The translations under genes were made by a program, and so were the position numbers. From NCBI GenBank assembly GCA_036279475.1, contig DASUJB010000206.1:1-15973 (forward strand): a stretch of 15,973 bases of DNA, given 5' to 3'. Of the stretch, positions 13,252 to 15,973 are shown piece by piece; position 1 is the first letter of the stretch; each line of letters begins with the position of its first letter. Source of the DNA: ZC4RG19 sp036279475 (lineage in GTDB: Bacteria; Actinomycetota; Acidimicrobiia; Acidimicrobiales; VFJN01). A model generated the notes under the pieces. It saw only the letters and a program-made list of their open reading frames with translations. It was not told where the DNA came from and searched no databases.

Positions 13252-15384
13252 TCAGACCACCGAGGCCGCGCTGGCCCGGGCGGCGCGGGCCGTCGTCAGG
13301 CGCTGGAGCTCGACGTGGGTGTCGACCGTGCCGCCGGCAGCGGCACGGGTCCACACGCCGTCGGGTCCGAGCGTCCAGGCCAGCACGTCGTCCCGCAGCT
13401 CGAGGGCCAGGACCTCGTCGAGGCGTGCCTGGAGCCCGGGGTCGGTGATCGGCACCAGCTGCTCGACGCGCCGGTCGAGGTTGCGGGGCATCATGTCGGC
13501 CGAGCCGATCAGGTGCAGCGGGTGGTCCGCCCCCGCGCCGTTGGCGAACCGGTAGATGCGCGAGTGCTCGAGGTAGCGCCCGATGATCGAGCGGACGCGG
13601 ATGTTCTCGGACATGCCGGGCACGCCGGGGGTCAGGCAGCAGATGCCCCGGACGATCAGGTCGACCTGGACCCCGGCCTGTGACGCCCGGTACAGCTGGT
13701 CGATGATCCCCGTGTCGACCAGGCTGTTCATCTTCATGGTGATGCGACCGGAGCCAGGGGTGGCCCGGGAGGCCGCGACCTCGCCCTCGACGAGCCCGTA
13801 CAGGGCACGGCGCATGAGCCTCGGTGCGACGAGCAGCCGCTGGTAGTCGATGTTGCGCCCGTAGCCCGTCAGCTCGTTGAAGAGCTGGGTGAGGTCGGAG
13901 CCGATGGCGGGGTCGCAGGTGAGGAGGCCGATGTCCTCGTAGACGCGCGCCGTCTTCGAGTTGTAGTTGCCCGTGCCGAGGTGGCAGTAGCGACGGAGGC
14001 CGTCGGCCTCCTCGCGCACGACGAGCGCCGCCTTGGCGTGGACCTTCAGGCCGATGAGCCCGTAGGTGACGTGGACGCCCGCCGTCTCCAGCTGGCGAGC
14101 CCACTCGATGTTGGCGCTCTCGTCGAAGCGAGCCTTGAGCTCGACGATCACCGCCACCTGCTTGCCCCGCTCGGCGGCCCGGATGAGCGACCTGGCGATG
14201 GGGCTGTCACCCGACGTGCGGTACAGCGTCATCTTGATGGCCAGGACGTGGCGGTCGGTCGACGCCTGGCGCACGAACTCCTCGACGGTGGTGCGGAAGC
14301 TCTCGTAGGGGTGGTGGACCAGGATGTCACCGCGTCGGATGGCGGCGAACACGTCGACCCGCTCCCCGTCGGAGTCGACCAGCCGCGCCGGGGTGACCCG
14401 TTGGTAGAGCGGGTCCTTCAGGTCGGGCCGGTCCAGCCCGTGCACGGCCCAGAGGCCACCCAGGTCGAGAGGGGCGCCGGAGGTGTAGACATCCTCGTCG
14501 GCGACGTCGAGCTCGCGCTGGAGCAGCGTGCGGACCTCGTCGGACATGCCGGCACCGGCCTCGAGGCGGACCGCCCGGCCGAAGCGACGCCGCCGCAGCT
14601 CGATCTCGACCAGCGACAGGAGGTCGTCGGCCTCCTCCTCCAGGGTCAGGTCCGTGTTGCGGGTGACCCGGAAGGGGTGCTGCTGCTCGATCTCCATGCC
14701 CGGGAACAGCTTGTCGAGGTGGGCGGCGATCACCTGCTCGAGGGGGACGTAGCGCTCGCCGTCGGGCAGCACGACGAAGCGCGGCAGCAGCGACGGCACC
14801 TTCACCCGGGCGAAGCGGCGCACGCCGTCGTCGGGGTCGCGCACGATCACCGCCAGGTTGAGCGACAGGTTGGAGATGTAGGGGAAGGGATGGCCGGGGT
14901 CGACGGCGAGCGGCGTGAGGACGGGGAAGATCCGCTCCTCGAACGTCGACACCAGGTACTTCTCGTCGTCCTCGTCGAGGTCGCCCCACGACGACAGCCT
15001 GATGCCGGCGGCCGCCAGGGCTGGGGCGACCTGGTCGAGGAACACGGCGTGCATGGAGGGCAGCACGGTGTCGAGCCGGTCGCGGATGTCGAGGAGCTGC
15101 TGGGCCGGCGTCCGCCCGTCGGGGCTGAGCCGTGTCACCCCCGCGGCGACCTGGTCCTTCAGGCCGGCCACCCGGACCTGGAAGAACTCGTCGAGGTTCT
15201 GGCAGAAGATGGCGATGAACTTGGCCCGCTCCAACAGGGGGACGCGGGCGTCCTCGGCCAACGCCAGGACGCGGGCGTTGAAGTCGAGCCAGGACAGCTC
15301 CCGGTTCCGGTAGCGCGGCGGCTCCCCGCCCGCGGGGGCGACCGTGTCGGCGGTCGCCGGGAGGGAGTCCATCGGGGCGGCCAC
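13252..15384 (-). CDS. ppk: Polyphosphate kinase 1
   Basis: A 710-residue PPK1 (EC 2.7.4.1), which reversibly transfers the ATP gamma-phosphate to long-chain polyphosphate. The N-terminal domain has YRNRELSWLDFNARVL (25-40). The catalytic phospholipase-D-like domains hold the phosphorylated histidine H449 in LKVHAKAALV and the second conserved histidine H607 in YLEHSRIYRFANG. CHLGTGNYNSKTARVYEDIG (467-486) is also typical. Length is normal for the family. GTG 15384 was kept because TAGCCT lies seven bases upstream; ATG 15372 is the alternative and lacks any clear signal. No PHO box is seen before it, so direct RegX3 control is not evident. High confidence. Confidence 0.97.
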   Translation of the reverse strand: MAAPMDSLPATADTVAPAGGEPPRYRNRELSWLDFNARVLALAEDARVPLLERAKFIAIFCQNLDEFFQVRVAGLKDQVAAGVTRLSPDGRTPAQQLLDIRDRLDTVLPSMHAVFLDQVAPALAAAGIRLSSWGDLDEDDEKYLVSTFEERIFPVLTPLAVDPGHPFPYISNLSLNLAVIVRDPDDGVRRFARVKVPSLLPRFVVLPDGERYVPLEQVIAAHLDKLFPGMEIEQQHPFRVTRNTDLTLEEEADDLLSLVEIELRRRRFGRAVRLEAGAGMSDEVRTLLQRELDVADEDVYTSGAPLDLGGLWAVHGLDRPDLKDPLYQRVTPARLVDSDGERVDVFAAIRRGDILVHHPYESFRTTVEEFVRQASTDRHVLAIKMTLYRTSGDSPIARSLIRAAERGKQVAVIVELKARFDESANIEWARQLETAGVHVTYGLIGLKVHAKAALVVREEADGLRRYCHLGTGNYNSKTARVYEDIGLLTCDPAIGSDLTQLFNELTGYGRNIDYQRLLVAPRLMRRALYGLVEGEVAASRATPGSGRITMKMNSLVDTGIIDQLYRASQAGVQVDLIVRGICCLTPGVPGMSENIRVRSIIGRYLEHSRIYRFANGAGADHPLHLIGSADMMPRNLDRRVEQLVPITDPGLQARLDEVLALELRDDVLAWTLGPDGVWTRAAAGGTVDTHVELQRLTTARAARASAASVV

Positions 15385-15391
15385 AGCTGGA

Positions 15392-15397
15392 AGGCTA
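15392..15397 (-). promoter_or_regulatory. Candidate -10 element of ppk
   Basis: TAGCCT (TANNNT) on the minus strand ends seven bases before GTG 15384, so the transcript would start at or beside the start codon. No Shine-Dalgarno sequence is present. The same hexamer precedes the 90-residue gene. Confidence 0.5.
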
Positions 15398-15424
15398 CCG
15401 CCCCTCGTGGCCCGGCGGCCCTGT

Positions 15425-15446
15425 CACGTGGCTGGTGCCACCCGTG
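15425..15446. terminator. Hairpin between the 90-residue gene and ppk
   Basis: GTGGC (15428-15432) and GCCAC (15437-15441) form a 5-bp stem with loop TGGT; outer CACG and CGTG segments could extend it with a bulge. It lies 42 bases past the stop of the small gene and upstream of the ppk promoter. There is no T tract. Confidence 0.3.
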
Positions 15447-15482
15447 GGAGCGTCGGCGGGACGGCTGCCGGCGCCCTGCCGG

Positions 15483-15755
15483 TCAGGAGCCGCCGTCCTC
15501 CGGGTAGCCGAGGTCCCACTCGAGCGACAGGTGCTCACGCTCGGCGTCGCGCACCACCCGCTCACGGTTGCGACGGAACTGGGGGTCGTGGGGCGGCAGG
15601 AGGACGAGGCGAGCCATGACCCGCGACCGGAAGTCGTCGACGACCTGGCGATCACCGAAGTCCGACTGCACCTCCCAGTGGGGGGCGACCGGCCCCAGGT
15701 ACACGACGCGGACGTGGCCCCGCGGGGGCTCCACCTCGGGTGCGACATCGGACAT
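15483..15755 (-). CDS. Small protein of unknown function (90 residues)
   Basis: I do not recognise this protein. It has no signal peptide or membrane segment and is rich in Arg, Asp, Val and Pro. A probable strand, HVRVVYLGPVAPHWEV (14-29), is followed by an acidic/basic helical region (FRSRVMARLVLLPPHDPQF, 42-60) and RRNRERVVRDAEREHL, then an acidic end. Third codon positions are nearly all G or C, as in the known genes here, and the frame fills the gap between ppk and the PDZ gene without overlap. ATG 15755 has TAGCCT eight bases upstream and no Shine-Dalgarno, the same arrangement as ppk. Likely a real, cytoplasmic protein; its function is not predictable from the sequence. Confidence 0.72.
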   Translation of the reverse strand: MSDVAPEVEPPRGHVRVVYLGPVAPHWEVQSDFGDRQVVDDFRSRVMARLVLLPPHDPQFRRNRERVVRDAEREHLSLEWDLGYPEDGGS

Positions 15756-15763
15756 GGCGGACC

Positions 15764-15769
15764 AGGCTA
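15764..15769 (-). promoter_or_regulatory. Candidate -10 element of the 90-residue gene
   Basis: TAGCCT (TANNNT) on the minus strand ends eight bases before ATG 15755. It directly abuts the palindromic CCGGTCCGG element at 15770-15778. Confidence 0.45.
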
Positions 15770-15809
15770 CCGGACCGGCACGGGAGGGGGCGCGGCGGGA
15801 CCGGTCCGG
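15770..15809. repeat. Two CCGGWCCGG palindromic elements
   Basis: CCGGACCGG at 15770-15778 and CCGGTCCGG at 15801-15809 (plus strand) lie 31 bases apart, about three helical turns, upstream of the small gene. The second sits within the perfect palindrome GGACCGGTCC (15798-15807). A related element lies in the MFS promoter (3222-3232). They may be operators or simple GC-rich coincidence. Confidence 0.3.
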
Positions 15810-15823
15810 GGCGCGGGCCCGGC

Positions 15824-15973
15824 TCAGCCCCCCCGCCGGCCGATCTCGGCGGTGAGGGTCCTCTCCTCCCCCCGTCGCTCGACCACGATGTCGACCCGGT
15901 CACCGGGGTCGTGGGAGCGGACCGCCTCGCCGAGCTCCTCATTGGAGGCGACGTCGTGGCCGTCGACGGCCCC
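15824..15973 (-). CDS. C-terminal end of a PDZ-domain protein, probably HtrA/DegP-type serine protease (partial)
   Basis: From the window edge leftward 49 codons run to a TGA at 15826-15824, with no start inside the window. The peptide reads GAVDGHDVASNEELGEAVRS, then HDPGDRVDIVVERRGEERTL, and ends TAEIGRRGG. This is the second half of a PDZ domain: the AVDGxxVxSxxEL turn, the AVRxHxPGDxV helix, and the final VVERxGxERTLTAxxG strands. In actinobacteria this arrangement most often ends trypsin-like HtrA proteases that act at the cell envelope, but site-2 proteases and other PDZ proteins are possible. The 68 bases after it are GC-rich and palindromic, without a clear terminator. PDZ call good, parent protein inferred. 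Confidence 0.8.
   Translation of the reverse strand, partial: GAVDGHDVASNEELGEAVRSHDPGDRVDIVVERRGEERTLTAEIGRRGG

Noticed and set aside
13981..15507. Long open plus-strand frame opposite ppk
   Set aside because: It mirrors the ppk codons on the other strand. The PPK1 motifs on the minus strand are unambiguous.
15652..15942. Minus-strand open frame of 96 codons at the right edge
   Set aside because: It overlaps the PDZ-protein end and the 90-residue gene in another frame and is a low-complexity Arg/Pro/Gly translation.
1..15973. tRNA, rRNA, CRISPR array, insertion sequence or phage genes
   Set aside because: None seen on either strand: no cloverleaf-like gene, no regularly spaced repeats, no transposase or integrase motifs, and uniform base composition.

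Overview
The window is very GC-rich (by eye above 70% G+C). It is densely packed with genes whose third codon positions are almost all G or C. The gene set points to the Actinomycetota: a SenX3/RegX3-type two-component pair, a PF10103/DUF2342 zinc metalloprotease-like protein, a MutT1-like Nudix protein near ppk, and an actinobacterial-style PHO box. The overall feel is of the Acidimicrobiia, but the class assignment is an inference. No mobile element, CRISPR array, tRNA or rRNA was seen, and no gene-free stretch exceeds 300 bases.

Layout. The left edge holds the 5' end of an NAD(P)-dependent epimerase/dehydratase gene (minus strand). It diverges from the only plus-strand gene, the DUF2342 metalloprotease-like protein (418-1626). 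A hairpin then separates convergent genes. Everything from 1686 to the right edge is on the minus strand. Read in transcription order from the right these are: the C-terminal end of a PDZ-containing protein (window edge), a 90-residue unknown protein, polyphosphate kinase (ppk), rmuC, a MutT1-like Nudix hydrolase, pstS-pstC-pstA-pstB-phoU, surE, senX3, regX3, and an MFS permease.

The core (about 3.2-11.1 kb) is a compact phosphate regulon. PstS captures phosphate outside the membrane, PstC/PstA form the channel, and PstB drives it. PhoU would link transporter state to the SenX3 kinase, which phosphorylates RegX3. A PHO box of 11-bp direct repeats lies upstream of pstS, which is where phosphorylated RegX3 would be expected to act, so the system is probably autoregulated. 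SurE (a phosphatase family, some members of which attack polyphosphate) sits between phoU and senX3. PPK1 and a Nudix hydrolase lie just upstream of pstS, so phosphate uptake, sensing, storage and phosphoanhydride turnover are clustered in about 12 kb. Genes inside the operons are tightly coupled: 4-bp overlaps at pstA/pstB, pstB/phoU and senX3/regX3, and an 8-bp gap at pstC/pstA. Two strong tandem hairpins separate pstS from pstC.

The most striking non-coding pattern concerns translation starts. The operon-internal genes senX3, pstB, pstA and pstC, and also pstS, have Shine-Dalgarno sequences. The probable first genes of other transcripts lack usable ones and instead have a TANNNT -10 hexamer 6-9 bases before the start codon, as expected for leaderless mRNAs. 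I found no clearly novel biological system. The best candidates for follow-up are the leaderless promoters, the four-unit PHO ladder, the tandem pstS/pstC hairpins, surE inside the Pho cluster, and the unknown 90-residue protein.
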